Shown: positions 18,801-27,084, counted from the first letter of the stretch. The stretch is 64,000 bases of DNA from Kineosporia corallincola (GCF_018499875.1 NZ_JAHBAY010000006.1:62001-126000); one strand, 5' to 3'. Numbers and translations: made by a program. Notes: generated by a model from the sequence alone, not told the origin.

Positions 18801-19021
18801 AGCCCGTCGCGCCGCACCCGGGCCGCCACCGCCTCGACCAGCATGGTGGTCTTGCCGGTGCCGGGCGCCCCGAACACCACCACCGGCCCGCTGCCCTGGC
18901 GCCGCCCGACCAGCCGGGCCTGCGCCGGGTCGGGCACCACCGGCCCGGCCGGATCGCCACTCGCCCCGACCAGCCGCACGGAAGGCCCGGCGGGGCGTCG
19001 TTCACGGGTCGCGAGGCTCAC
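15806..19021 (-). CDS. adnA: AdnA-like ATP-dependent helicase-nuclease subunit
   Basis: A 1071-residue partner of AdnB. It has Walker A FGAPGTGKTTMLVEAV near residue 50, motif II-like VVVDDAHELTVAAEH, VTATGAAGLEWDVVAVAGVQ, FHVAVSRPRSRLLVTAV and a C-terminal RecB nuclease with GKVDRLERDEQGRLVVVDLK and DLKTGKSAP. A Cys at SFDRCSMRWLLD plus the terminal C-x2-C-x5-C of CRVCDLRRAC are the four ligands expected of an AddB-type Fe-S nuclease domain. The start is uncertain: GTG at 19021 or GTG at 19039. Gene order adnA then adnB matches mycobacteria. The role is DNA end resection in recombination repair. Confidence 0.9.
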   Translation of the reverse strand: MSLATRERRPAGPSVRLVGASGDPAGPVVPDPAQARLVGRRQGSGPVVVFGAPGTGKTTMLVEAVAARVRRDGLGPGSVLAVAPTRLAAARLRERLAARIGGTVQEPVSRTPHSYAFGLLHRAMTMDDLPAPRLISGPEQDRMLADLLAGHAEGLGSAPSWPDATGDDIRQLRGFRDELRDLLMRAVERGLTPDDLLRYGQRQGRPDWVAAASVMAEYLDVTALSTPGAYDPAGIVDAATELLLSDDELLDAERGRRRLVVVDDAHELTVAAEHLLRLVAGGGRDILLAGDPDSATQTFRGARPNGLAEAVEHFRRADGSAAEVITFGTVHRHGAGLRSVASRVASRIGAAGKASHRSVEVATANPAGTAEVRVFASPAREGAYIAQYLRRLHLEQQVPWQRMAVIVRSTKATSPLRRALGAAGVPVAIPTAEVPVRDEIAVVPLRLALRCALRPESLTAEVAAELLTSPIGGADAIAVRRLRQALRTEEIAGGGGRASDALLVEALAAPAHLAALEPRVSAPARRVADVLSAGREAAAAGDASPETVLWAVWDRTQLAVSWRRAALSGGPSGARADRDLDAVMALFEAAARFTDRFPGADAQAFLAFLEAQDVPADTLAERAPADESVALVTATGAAGLEWDVVAVAGVQEGVWPDLRLRDSLLGGQRLADAVDGRGDAGFVAQRKAIHDDELRLFHVAVSRPRSRLLVTAVRSDEVMPSTFLDLVDPDSADQEEIRPLAEVPRMMTLPALVAQLRAVVVDALAASSRREAAARQLARLALAGVPGADPAQWYGLAPVSVDAPLRESQVLVRVSPSQVDSFDRCSMRWLLDASGGRRTSSTAQGLGELVHELAEQVPDGNLIKLQTLLAERFSRLGLGHGWVADTERARAEKMVARLAQYTAQARAAGRELVATEQSVQVDVGRARIVGKVDRLERDEQGRLVVVDLKTGKSAPTRAEVARHAQLGVYQVAIEEGGFARAVAKAGLKLPEGAGSGGAALVQLGKDVSKVSVQQQVPLSRDAEPGWASDLVQGAAEGMASGRFPAKTNGMCRVCDLRRACPLQNEGRQVGR

Positions 19022-19162
19022 GGCGAACCATGAGACCACAGCCCACCGACAATCTGGCCGAGCCACACCCCAAATGCCTTCAGGAGGGACAAAAACCGCA
19101 CACTCCAGGCTGGGGACGCACCCCGCCCACCCGGGGAGACACACCCCTCACCCCCAACGGTT

Positions 19163-19179
19163 GGGCCGGCCGCCGGCCC
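19163..19179 (-). terminator. Possible terminator after the ATL gene
   Basis: Short GC hairpin gggccgg-ccg-ccggccc in the 216 bases between the alkyltransferase-like gene and adnA, both on the minus strand. It could end the first transcript; there is no T-run. Confidence 0.4.
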
Positions 19180-19237
19180 GCACACCGCACCCAACCCCGC
19201 GCCCCCGCCCGCACCGGCACCCCGCCGGACAGCGTCC

Positions 19238-19555
19238 TCAATCGGACTCGGGCGACCACCGCGCGAGCCGCAGATCCACGCGTTCCCCGTCCGGCCGCAA
19301 CGGGGTGCCCTCGGCCAGGTAGCGCTCCAGCGCCCGCGACTCGTGCCCGGTCGGCGGCAGACCGCCCGCCCGCAGCACCCGCCACCACGGCACCAGGGAC
19401 CCCCACTGCGACATCACCTTTCCCACCTGCCGCGGCCCGCCCCGCCCGACCAGCCCGGCCACGTCGCCGTAGGTGAGCACCCGGCCCGGCGGAATCGCCT
19501 CCACCACCTCCAGCACGTCGGCCACGAAGGCCTCCCGCTCCGGCGCCGACGTCAT
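19238..19555 (-). CDS. Alkyltransferase-like (ATL) MGMT-fold DNA-binding protein
   Basis: A 105-residue protein matching only the DNA-binding domain of O6-alkylguanine transferases: AIPPGRVLTYGDVAGLVGRG, then RQVGKVMSQWGSLVPWWRVL. The PCHRV active-site segment of true methyltransferases reads PWWRV here, so the acceptor Cys is replaced by Trp. ATL proteins of this kind bind O6-alkylguanine and flag it for nucleotide excision repair. A similar gene (Rv3204) lies near adnAB in M. tuberculosis. ATG 19555 gives the typical length; an ATG at 19600 would add 15 residues. Confidence 0.88.
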   Translation of the reverse strand: MTSAPEREAFVADVLEVVEAIPPGRVLTYGDVAGLVGRGGPRQVGKVMSQWGSLVPWWRVLRAGGLPPTGHESRALERYLAEGTPLRPDGERVDLRLARWSPESD

Positions 19556-19690
19556 CCGGCCACCCCGATCCGCCTCAATCCGTTTGCGCGACAGCATCAT
19601 CCGTTCACCCGATGCCCCATGAGTAAGACGCCGGAAGGTCTAAGCTTCCCTGACCGGCAACGCCTCCTCCAACCATCAACCGCCGCGGAC

Positions 19691-21133
19691 ATGGTCTTCT
19701 CCTCGCCGACGTTCCTGTTCCTCTTCCTGCCGCTGACCCTCCTGGCGTACCTGCTGGTCCCCCTGCGCCTGCGCAACGCCTGCCTGCTGGCGGCGAGCAT
19801 CGTGTTCTACGTGTGGGGCGCGGGCGGCCACGTGTTCGTGCTGCTGTACGTGGCCCTGGTCAGCTATTACGGCGCCCGTCTGGCACGGCGGTCAACGGTG
19901 GACGACGAGGAGCCCCCGCCCCCCGTGCCGCGGGCCGGCGTCGCGGCCCTGGTGCTGCTCGTCCTGGTCCCGATCCTCCTGTACAAGTACCTGCCGCCGG
20001 TCGGTGCACTGGTGGCCTCCACGGCCTGGCCCGGCGCCCCGCGGATCCACTGGGCCCTGCCGCTGGGCATCTCGTTCTTCACCTTCCACGCCATCTCCTA
20101 CGTGGTCGACGCCTCCCGCGGGCAACTGCCCCGCGACCGCCCGGCCGGCGACTACCTGCTCTACCTGTTCCTCTTCCCGCACCAGATCGCCGGGCCGATC
20201 GTGCGCTACGCCGAGATCGCCCGGGAACTGCGCAGCAGCCGCGAGGTCACGCTCGGGAACGCCACCTACGGCCTCACCCGCTTCGCCTGGGGGCTGACCA
20301 AGAAGGCGTACGTCGCCGACTCGGCAGGGGTGGTGGCGGGCGCCGCGTTCGGCACCCCGGACGGCAGCTTCACCACGGCCACCGCGTGGATCGGGGCGCT
20401 CGCCTTCGCCGTCCAGATCTATTTCGATTTCAGCGGATACTCGGACATGGCGATCGGTCTGGCCGCAATCTTCGGATTCCGGTTCCCGGAGAACTTCCGT
20501 TCTCCCTACACCTCGATCGGCCCGGCGGATTTCTGGCGGCGCTGGCACATCACGTTGTCGCGCTGGTTCCGGGATTACGTCTACATTCCTCTCGGCGGGA
20601 ACCGGCACGGCGTCCGCCGCGAATACGCCGCACTGCTGATCACTTTCCTGCTCACCTCGCTCTGGCACGGGGCGACCTGGGGATTTCTGGTCTGGGGCGG
20701 ACTGCACGGCCTGGCGCTTCTCGCCGAGCGGGTCACCGGACAGCACCGGGCCACCCCTGGCGTCCTGACGACCGGGCTGCGACGTGCGGTGACGGCGTTG
20801 TTCGTGGTGGTCAGCTGGGTACCGTTCCACGCCCCGACACTGACCGACGCGGTCCGTGTCTGGCAGGCGATGTTCGGCTTCTCGGGGGGCACACCATCAC
20901 CGGATCTCTACATCACGCTGACCCCGTGGAACCAGATCGCCCTGGTTCTCGGGATGCTCGTGTTCTTCCTGCCCCGAAATGCCACGGGTTTCCAGTTGAT
21001 CCACGGTGGGCATTCCCCGGAACTGCGGTTCCGGTATTCCACGGCCGCTTTCACCGCACCGGTACTGCTGGTGGTTGCGGTGATCTCGGCGCTCTGGCTG
21101 GATTTCAGCCCGTTCCTCTACTTCCAGTTCTGA
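19691..21133 (+). CDS. MBOAT family O-acyltransferase (AlgI-like)
   Basis: A 480-residue polytopic membrane protein beginning MVFSSPTFLFLFLPLTLLAY. It contains YFDFSGYSDMAIGLAAIFGF, PENFRSPYTSIGPADFWRRW and WFRDYVYIPLGGNRHG, all typical of AlgI/DltB-like MBOAT acyltransferases, and the catalytic His in SLWHGATWGFLVWGGLHG. It should move acyl (acetyl) groups across the membrane for O-acetylation of an exported polysaccharide. The AlgX/AlgJ-like gene starts ten bases after its stop and should finish the transfer. The polymer is unknown. Confidence 0.92.
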   Translation: MVFSSPTFLFLFLPLTLLAYLLVPLRLRNACLLAASIVFYVWGAGGHVFVLLYVALVSYYGARLARRSTVDDEEPPPPVPRAGVAALVLLVLVPILLYKYLPPVGALVASTAWPGAPRIHWALPLGISFFTFHAISYVVDASRGQLPRDRPAGDYLLYLFLFPHQIAGPIVRYAEIARELRSSREVTLGNATYGLTRFAWGLTKKAYVADSAGVVAGAAFGTPDGSFTTATAWIGALAFAVQIYFDFSGYSDMAIGLAAIFGFRFPENFRSPYTSIGPADFWRRWHITLSRWFRDYVYIPLGGNRHGVRREYAALLITFLLTSLWHGATWGFLVWGGLHGLALLAERVTGQHRATPGVLTTGLRRAVTALFVVVSWVPFHAPTLTDAVRVWQAMFGFSGGTPSPDLYITLTPWNQIALVLGMLVFFLPRNATGFQLIHGGHSPELRFRYSTAAFTAPVLLVVAVISALWLDFSPFLYFQF

Positions 21134-21143
21134 TTGTTCTGCC

Positions 21144-22604
21144 ATGCTGGTCCCCGTGGGCCGAACCGTCATCCTTCCGGACGATCCCCCGGACCGGCTC
21201 GAGGTCGTCCACCGTCCGGCTCCCGAGAACCCCACTCCCGAGAACCCGGCTCCCGAGAACCCAGCGGCTGGGAGTCCGGCGGCCGAAATGGCCGATGACC
21301 CGGCCCCACCGGACACCGAACCGGACCCCGCACCGGCCCCCGAACCCGTCACCCCCTCGGTCACCGAGGAACTCGACGACCTGCTGGAGCGGTTCCGCGC
21401 GGAACGTCAGCGCAGGCGCAGCGTGAGGGCGGCCCGGGCGCTGATCGGTGGTTTCGCGGTGGCTCTGCTCGGGGTCTGGCTGCTCGACCCGCCGCTGCCC
21501 TGGGGCGCCGAGAACCGCACCATCACCCCGTTCCCGCACGTCTCCTCGTCCGGGGTGCTCAGCGGCGCCGACGCCGCGCAGACCGACGCCGCGCTGCGCG
21601 ACCGGCTGGCCCTGCGGCAGTACGTCACCGAGGCGATCGGCGAGGCCTCCCGCGACCGGCTGGGCACCAGCCTGAACCCGGCCGTGGTGCTCGGGAAGAA
21701 ACGCACGCCGTTCCTGTCCGAAGACTTCACCCTGCCCTGCAAGTACGAATTCGACACCACCGCGGTCGCTTCCGGGCTGAGCCGGCTCACCGGCATCGCC
21801 GAGGGCACCGGGAAGTCGGTCATGGTGGCCATCGCCCCCGACAAGTCCGCGATCCTGTCCGGCGCCCTGGGCTCCCGCGCCGACGCCCTGCTGGCCTGTG
21901 CCGACTCGGTGCGCACGCAGACCGAGCAGACCTGGGACGCCCAGCCCCTGGGCCCGGTCGTCACCTCGTGGCGCGAGCTCCAGGCGGCACAGGACGAGTC
22001 ACCGGGCTCGGTGTTCCAGAAGGGTGACAGCCACTGGACCAGCAAGGGCGCGCTGATCTGGTCGAAGACGGTGATCGACGCGCTGGTCGCGCGCGGCGAG
22101 GCGCCGGCGGCGTTGTCCGGCGCCCCACGCGCCGTGCAGGTTCAGGACGAGCAGGCCGACAACGACCTCTACCGGCTGATGGGCGTCACCCACGACACGA
22201 TGGTGCCGGTGTACCAGGTCACCCGCGACGACGTGACGATCCGGGCACACACCCGTGAGTCCCCCTCGGGCCGCGGCGTGGCGGTGTTCCGGGCCTGGTC
22301 CACCACCGCGCCGATGATCAAGGGCCGCACGCTGGTGGTCAACGACTCGTTCATCTCGCGGGCCGAGGGCCTGCTCGCGCCCTACTTCACCCGCCTCGAG
22401 GTGATGCACTGGTCGGACTTCCTGACCGCGGTGCAGCACGACGACCTGCCGCCCTTCGACCGGATCATCATCGAGACCGTGCAGCGCGGCTGGCCGCAGC
22501 GCGCGGGCTGGCTGGCCGAGGGGCAGCCGATGCACCGGGCCCTGGCCGATGAGCTGGGGCGCCCGCGCGAGCAGACCCCGGCCGGCGGGGTGTCAGCGGG
22601 CTGA
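21144..22604 (+). CDS. AlgX/AlgJ-like SGNH-type acetyltransferase
   Basis: A 486-residue membrane-anchored extracytoplasmic protein. A Pro-rich disordered N-terminus (about 1-90) precedes one transmembrane helix (ALIGGFAVALLGVWLL) and an external hydrolase fold. The catalytic Asp-His pair is in KGDSHWTSKGALIW, and the likely nucleophile Ser is in VVNDSFISRAEGL, the layout of AlgJ/AlgX acetyltransferases. With the MBOAT protein it forms a two-gene acetylation unit. It converges on the DUF4184 gene, whose stop lies inside its last codons (12-base overlap). Confidence 0.85.
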   Translation: MLVPVGRTVILPDDPPDRLEVVHRPAPENPTPENPAPENPAAGSPAAEMADDPAPPDTEPDPAPAPEPVTPSVTEELDDLLERFRAERQRRRSVRAARALIGGFAVALLGVWLLDPPLPWGAENRTITPFPHVSSSGVLSGADAAQTDAALRDRLALRQYVTEAIGEASRDRLGTSLNPAVVLGKKRTPFLSEDFTLPCKYEFDTTAVASGLSRLTGIAEGTGKSVMVAIAPDKSAILSGALGSRADALLACADSVRTQTEQTWDAQPLGPVVTSWRELQAAQDESPGSVFQKGDSHWTSKGALIWSKTVIDALVARGEAPAALSGAPRAVQVQDEQADNDLYRLMGVTHDTMVPVYQVTRDDVTIRAHTRESPSGRGVAVFRAWSTTAPMIKGRTLVVNDSFISRAEGLLAPYFTRLEVMHWSDFLTAVQHDDLPPFDRIIIETVQRGWPQRAGWLAEGQPMHRALADELGRPREQTPAGGVSAG

Positions 22605-23372
22605 GCGCAGCCCGGGAACCACCGCCAGGGCACAGGCCAGCGCCGCGAACATGCCGGCGCCACCGCCGTAGGTGGCGACCAGGTAACCCATGCTGTGCGG
22701 GTCCTGCCCGCCCAGGCCGGTCCGGGCTCCGAGCGCGGCACCGACGCCGGCGCAGGCCAGCACCACCGCCCAGATCCGCAGCGACACCATCGGGCGCAGG
22801 GCCGGCACCCGCTGGCCGCCCGGCTCCGGACCGGTTCGGCGCCACCAGTTCCCGAGCGCCAGGCCGATCAGCAGCAGGCCGACCACGCCACTGCCGTACT
22901 GCGCCCAGTGGTAGCCCTCCAGCGGCCCGTGCCACTGCGCCAGCCAGGCGATGTGCGCGGTGCCCCATCGGCCGGGGTGGGTGAACTCGTCCCAGACCAC
23001 GTGCGTCACCGTGCCCACCCACTGCGAGACGACGACCAGCACAACGGCTTTCGGCCCGGTCAGATGCTCCCGCGCAGGACGGGGCAGGTCGGGGCCGAGC
23101 CGGTCGCGCAGGGCGGCCGGCGCCACGGCCACCGCGAAGGGGGCGATCAGCGCCTGCCAGAGCGCGAAGGCGACCAGCCCGAGCACCAGGTCCAGCCCGA
23201 TGACGCCGGGCGCCGTGTGGGTGGTGTGCGAGAGCGACCCACGCAGCTCACCGCCCAGCGGCAGGTAGTAGACGAGGTCGGGGGTCATGCTGCCGATCAC
23301 CAGCGCGGAGGGCACCAGGGGCGTGCGCATGAGCGGGAGCACCGCCGCCGGATGACTACCGGTGAAGGGCAC
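22593..23372 (-). CDS. DUF4184 family membrane protein
   Basis: A 259-residue integral membrane protein. The N-terminus MPFTGSHPAAVLPLMRTPLVPSALVIGSM followed by TPDLVYYLPLGG is the DUF4184 signature, with later WDEFTHPGRWG and several hydrophobic segments. The family is related to membrane-bound metal-dependent hydrolases (YdjM-like) through conserved His/Asp residues (SHP, PDL, DEFTH). Function unproven. Confidence 0.85.
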   Translation of the reverse strand: MPFTGSHPAAVLPLMRTPLVPSALVIGSMTPDLVYYLPLGGELRGSLSHTTHTAPGVIGLDLVLGLVAFALWQALIAPFAVAVAPAALRDRLGPDLPRPAREHLTGPKAVVLVVVSQWVGTVTHVVWDEFTHPGRWGTAHIAWLAQWHGPLEGYHWAQYGSGVVGLLLIGLALGNWWRRTGPEPGGQRVPALRPMVSLRIWAVVLACAGVGAALGARTGLGGQDPHSMGYLVATYGGGAGMFAALACALAVVPGLRSAR

Positions 23373-23511
23373 GGATGTCTCCTACCTCATAACCAGGACG
23401 GGTTGACTCGAAGTGCGCAATCACCACAGCACCCCCAAGATCGTCTCATCGCCCGGGGAACACCGGGCAGGGATTGTCCTCAATGGTTGGGGACCTTCAG
23501 AGGAGGTAACC

Positions 23512-23691
23512 ATGCTCGCGATCGCTGCCGCTGTGATCTTCGGTCTTGCGCTCATCCTCGACTTCGCCGACGCGAACCTCGGCGACGCCTTCACCCCGAT
23601 GACGCTGCTCCTGGCCGGCATGTTCTGCCTGGCGCTGCACTTCGCCGGTGTCGGGGTCAACGCCCGCAGCCGGGTCGGCTCGCGTCGCTGA
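23512..23691 (+). CDS. Small two-segment membrane protein
   Basis: A 59-residue protein with two hydrophobic segments (about 2-18 and 30-46) and a basic tail (NARSRVGSRR). A strong ribosome site aggaggt lies five bases before the ATG and a strong terminator follows, so it is a real short gene. I do not recognise the family beyond small actinobacterial membrane proteins. Confidence 0.75.
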   Translation: MLAIAAAVIFGLALILDFADANLGDAFTPMTLLLAGMFCLALHFAGVGVNARSRVGSRR

Positions 23692-23730
23692 TCCATCCAG
23701 CTCCGCCCCTGAAACATCTGATCCATCGGG

Positions 23731-23763
23731 AAACTCCCCGGCCACTCGGAGGCCGGGGAGTTT
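23731..23763. terminator. Strong bidirectional terminator
   Basis: Perfect 13-bp arms aaactccccggcc / ggccggggagttt around a seven-base loop, giving an A-tract on one side and a T-tract on the other. It lies between the small membrane protein and the convergent moeZ gene. Confidence 0.9.
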
Positions 23764-23769
23764 CTCGCG

Positions 23770-24951
23770 TCAGTACCGGGGCTGAGCCGGGTCGATCTCG
23801 TCGATCCAGGCCAGCACGCCACCGGGCACGTGGCTCACGTCGCGCAGCCCGGCGGCCCGGGCCAGCTCGAGCGCCTGCGCCGACCGGGCGCCGCTCTTGC
23901 AGTGCAGCACGATCGGACGCTGCCCGGCCACGTCGGCCAAAAGCCTTGCGACGTCCCCTGTTCTGAGGACCGACAGCGGAACCCCCACCGCACCCGGGAT
24001 GATCGCGATCCGCCGTTCCTCCGGCTCGCGCACGTCGACGAGCACGAAGTCGTCCTCCCCACGCGCCCGCCGTTCCAGTCGTTCGGCCAGCTCGCGCACG
24101 CCGCTGTTCCTCCCGACCGGGGACGACGGAACCACCCCGCAGAACGCGTCGTAGTCCTCGGCCAGCGTGGTGACCGGCGACGAGCCCGGCGCGGGCCGTA
24201 CCCGGATCGTCTGCCAGGTCATCCCGATGGCGTCGAACAGCATGATCCGGCCGAGCAGCGGTTCACCCAGGCCGGTGATCAGCTTGATCGCCTCGGTGGC
24301 CATGACTGATCCGATGGCCGCGCAGGTCACCCCGAGCACCCCGCCCTCGGCGCAGGACGGCACCGATCCGGGCGGAGGTGGCGTGGGGTGCAGGTCGCGA
24401 TAGGTCACCGGCTCGTGCCCCTGCGGCGGGCGCGACCAGAACACCGAGACCTGGCCGTCGAAGCGGAACACCGAGCCCCAGACCAGCGGCACCCCGGCCA
24501 CCGAGCAGGCGTCGCCCACCAGGTAGCGGGTGGCGAAGTTGTCGGTGCCGTCGAGCACCAGGTCGTGGCCCGCCACCAGGTCGAGCGCGTTCTCCCGGGT
24601 GATCCGGGTGCGGTGCCGCTCGATCGTGACCAGGGGGTTCAGGTCGTGCAGGGCGGCGGCCGCGCTGTCCACCTTGGCCGTTCCCGGGGCCGCCGCGGCG
24701 TGCAGCACCTGGCGATGCAGATTCGACAGCTCCACCACGTCGTCGTCGATCACGCCGATCGTGCCGACGCCGGCAGCCGCCAGATAGGTGAGCACCGGGC
24801 TGCCCAGACCGCCCGCGCCGACCACCAGCACCCGGGCGTTCTTCAGCCGGCGCTGGCCCTCGGTGCCCAGCCCGGGCAGCAGCACCTGGCGCGAGTACCG
24901 GGTGATCTCGTCACCGGTCAGCTCCGGCCCCGGGGCGACCAGCGGGATCAC
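23770..24951 (-). CDS. moeZ: MoeZ-type adenylyltransferase-sulfurtransferase
   Basis: A 393-residue fusion of a MoeB/ThiF-like E1 domain with a C-terminal rhodanese domain. It activates the C-terminal Gly-Gly of small sulfur carriers (MoaD, CysO or ThiS type) and adds sulfur. Motifs are VLVVGAGGLGSPVLTYL, GTDNFATRYLVGDAC, the active Cys region PSCAEGGVLGVTC, and rhodanese IVLHCKSGARSAQALE with nucleophile Cys. The YRDLHP segment lacks the zinc-binding CxxC of E. coli MoeB, as in mycobacterial MoeZ. GTG 24951 overlaps the stop of the DUF3152 gene (GTGA), so the two are translationally coupled. Confidence 0.92.
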   Translation of the reverse strand: MIPLVAPGPELTGDEITRYSRQVLLPGLGTEGQRRLKNARVLVVGAGGLGSPVLTYLAAAGVGTIGVIDDDVVELSNLHRQVLHAAAAPGTAKVDSAAAALHDLNPLVTIERHRTRITRENALDLVAGHDLVLDGTDNFATRYLVGDACSVAGVPLVWGSVFRFDGQVSVFWSRPPQGHEPVTYRDLHPTPPPPGSVPSCAEGGVLGVTCAAIGSVMATEAIKLITGLGEPLLGRIMLFDAIGMTWQTIRVRPAPGSSPVTTLAEDYDAFCGVVPSSPVGRNSGVRELAERLERRARGEDDFVLVDVREPEERRIAIIPGAVGVPLSVLRTGDVARLLADVAGQRPIVLHCKSGARSAQALELARAAGLRDVSHVPGGVLAWIDEIDPAQPRY

Positions 24952-25769
24952 GGATGCGGCCAGGGATTGGGCTTGCAGCCGAGCAGGCCCTTCGTCTGCT
25001 GCATCATGAGCGGGGCCAGCTTTCCCTTGCCCGCGCAGTACTCGTGACCGTGACCGAGCGCGTGACCCACCTCGTGATTGACGACATAGTGGCGGTAACC
25101 CTCGCGGTCCTTCTTGTATTCGGGAATCGCCTTGACCCAGCGGTACGTGGTCAGCATCACCCGGCTGCCGTTGCGGCAGGAGAGCTTGCCGTAGGTCTGC
25201 AACGGCTGGCACATGTCCGCCGACGTCTGCGGGCTGGCCAGGGTGACGGTGGTGAACGCCTCCGACGCCTTGTCGGTGCGGGCGAACCGGCGGGTGCCGT
25301 TCTCGGTCCAGCTGCGGTCGTCGTTCAGCGTGGCCAGCACGAAGTCGGCGAACTTCTCGCCGTCCACCGCGATGCCCTTCTCCACCTGGATCCGGACCTT
25401 GTACACCTTGCCCTTGCCCGGCGCCCTGGTGCTGCCCTTCACCGTCTGGAGCGTGCCGGACGCCTCCCACTTGACCTTGGCCGAGGTCAGCCCGGCCTCC
25501 ACGTCGTCCTCGGTCAGTCCTGGGGGCAGGGCGGTGGTGGTCTCCTGCGCCGACGGCGTGGCGTCGGCCTCGCCCTCGGCGGTGCCGCCGGAGGCGGAGG
25601 ACGACGGGGTGGTGGTCTGCTGCGCGGCGCCCGACGAGGCGGAGTCCGCCCCGGCCGGCCCTGACGAACCGGACGAGCAACCGGTCAGCGTCACCAGCAC
25701 CGCGACCGATCCGCAGATCAGTGACCGGGTGAGCCGGGTCGGCCGGGTCACCGGCGTGGGCGTGCGCAT
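24948..25769 (-). CDS. DUF3152 lipoprotein, putative zinc metalloprotease
   Basis: A 273-residue lipoprotein with signal peptide and lipobox LTGC, then a Ser/Thr/Ala-rich linker to about residue 100. The C-terminal domain carries an extended zinc site, NHEVGHALGHGHEYC (HExxHxxGxxH, metzincin-like), and the tail LMMQQTKGL, where the Met may be the Met-turn. Expected on the outer face of the membrane; substrate unknown. The family neighbours moeZ in mycobacteria too. A 384-base gap separates it from the divergent TetR gene. Confidence 0.88.
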   Translation of the reverse strand: MRTPTPVTRPTRLTRSLICGSVAVLVTLTGCSSGSSGPAGADSASSGAAQQTTTPSSSASGGTAEGEADATPSAQETTTALPPGLTEDDVEAGLTSAKVKWEASGTLQTVKGSTRAPGKGKVYKVRIQVEKGIAVDGEKFADFVLATLNDDRSWTENGTRRFARTDKASEAFTTVTLASPQTSADMCQPLQTYGKLSCRNGSRVMLTTYRWVKAIPEYKKDREGYRHYVVNHEVGHALGHGHEYCAGKGKLAPLMMQQTKGLLGCKPNPWPHP

Positions 25770-26153
25770 TTTCCGTTACTCCCTCTCGCAGTCCCGCTTT
25801 CCGCGCGGCACGCTACCCGGATCCGGCGTGACGCCCGAGCCGGGCGGGCGAAGGGGGGCCGATGCGACGGCCGGACCGGGCACCCGGCAGGCTGGACGGC
25901 GGCGACCGGGCCGGAAAAGGCGGCAGTATGAGGAGGGTTAGGAACCGCGAGGTAGGGGCTATACCCCTTCTATGAGCGTTGAAACGTGGGGACGATCACT
26001 CGGATGGATGTCCTCCAGGCAGCAGAGTGCCGACCCGCACCGGACTTTGGTAACGCCTCGTAGCCTTACAATCACTTAAAGCATCGGAATCGCGGGGGCG
26101 CAGCCGAAGCGTCTTAGCATCCGCTGACGGGCACTGATGCGGGGAGGCAAGCA
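25770..26153. other. Divergent intergenic region, DUF3152 / TetR
   Basis: 384 bases with no convincing coding frame. It must hold the promoters of both flanking genes. On the plus strand TACAAT (26065-26070) resembles a -10 box in front of the TetR gene, but no good -35 is seen at 16-18 bases. I see no clear TetR-type palindrome. Confidence 0.4.
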
Positions 26154-26900
26154 ATGTCGACACCAGAGGTGCGCTCGCGCGGAACCCGGTTGCCGAGGAC
26201 GGCACGTCGCAGCCAATTGCTCGGGGCGGCCCGGGAGGTCTTCGTGGCCCAGGGCTACCACGCGGCGGCGATGGACGAGATCGCCGAGCGCGCCGGAGTC
26301 AGCAAGCCGGTTCTCTACCAGCACTTTCCCGGCAAACGCGAGCTATACCTGGCGCTCATCGAGCAGCACTCGGCCGAGGTGATCGACTGTCTGCGCGGGG
26401 CGATCGAGGGCACCAGCGACAACAAACAGCGGGTGGCGGGCGCGATGGGCGCCTTCTTCGACTTCATCGACCGCGAGAACGAGTCGTTCCGGCTCATCTT
26501 CGAGTCCGACCTGACCAACGACCCGGACGTGCGCGGCCGGGTGGAGGCGGTCAACGAGCAGTGCGGCCGGATGATCGCCGAGCTGATCCACGAGGAGACC
26601 GGCCGGCCCTGGCTGGAGTGCGAGCTGATCGGCACCGGCCTGTCCGGCATGGCCCACGTGGCCGCGCGGTCGTGGCTCCAGAAGGGCCGCCGGATGCCCC
26701 GCGAGGAGGCCGTGCGGCTGCTGGCCGGCCTGACCTGGCGCGGCATCGCGGCGATCCCGTTGCAGGACGGCATGCTCGACGAGCCCTTGGTCAAGCCCTC
26801 GGACGGCGCCGCCCCCACGCCCGTCACGCCGAGCGGGCCACCGCCGGTGACCGATCTGACCGGGCTGGGCGAGGACCACACGGCCACGCACCGGTCCTGA
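26154..26900 (+). CDS. TetR family transcriptional regulator
   Basis: A 248-residue regulator with an N-terminal helix-turn-helix: RRSQLLGAAREVFVAQGYHA, AAMDEIAERAGVSKPVLYQH, FPGKRELYLALI. The C-terminal ligand domain has no assignable inducer, and a Pro/Thr-rich tail follows about residue 210. Its position beside DUF3107 matches Rv3208-Rv3208A in mycobacteria. ATG 26154 follows a ggaggc ribosome site. The target is unknown; self-regulation is usual for the family. Confidence 0.9.
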   Translation: MSTPEVRSRGTRLPRTARRSQLLGAAREVFVAQGYHAAAMDEIAERAGVSKPVLYQHFPGKRELYLALIEQHSAEVIDCLRGAIEGTSDNKQRVAGAMGAFFDFIDRENESFRLIFESDLTNDPDVRGRVEAVNEQCGRMIAELIHEETGRPWLECELIGTGLSGMAHVAARSWLQKGRRMPREEAVRLLAGLTWRGIAAIPLQDGMLDEPLVKPSDGAAPTPVTPSGPPPVTDLTGLGEDHTATHRS

Positions 26901-27061
26901 GAACCCGGACACCGTCGGCTCGTTCGAGACCGCCCCACGAGCTGGTACTCGAGCTGCCCCGGCTCGTCCACCGGCTCTCCTCGGCTCGTCCGGCCGGGTC
27001 CGGGCACCGGCATGTGCCCGGTGCCCCGATTCCGCTGTCGGCTAACCCGAGCGTGCCACCG

Positions 27062-27081
27062 GTCCGCGACGGGTCGCGGAC
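27062..27081 (+). terminator. Short hairpin between TetR and DUF3107
   Basis: Perfect 8-bp inverted repeat gtccgcga-cggg-tcgcggac. It could terminate the TetR transcript or be an operator of the promoter that follows immediately. Confidence 0.45.
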
Positions 27082-27084
27082 GGT

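Noticed and set aside
26030-26153. TetR operator upstream of the TetR gene
   Set aside because: I found no convincing inverted repeat of the usual size; only loosely matched words such as aagcatcgg and cttagcatcc.
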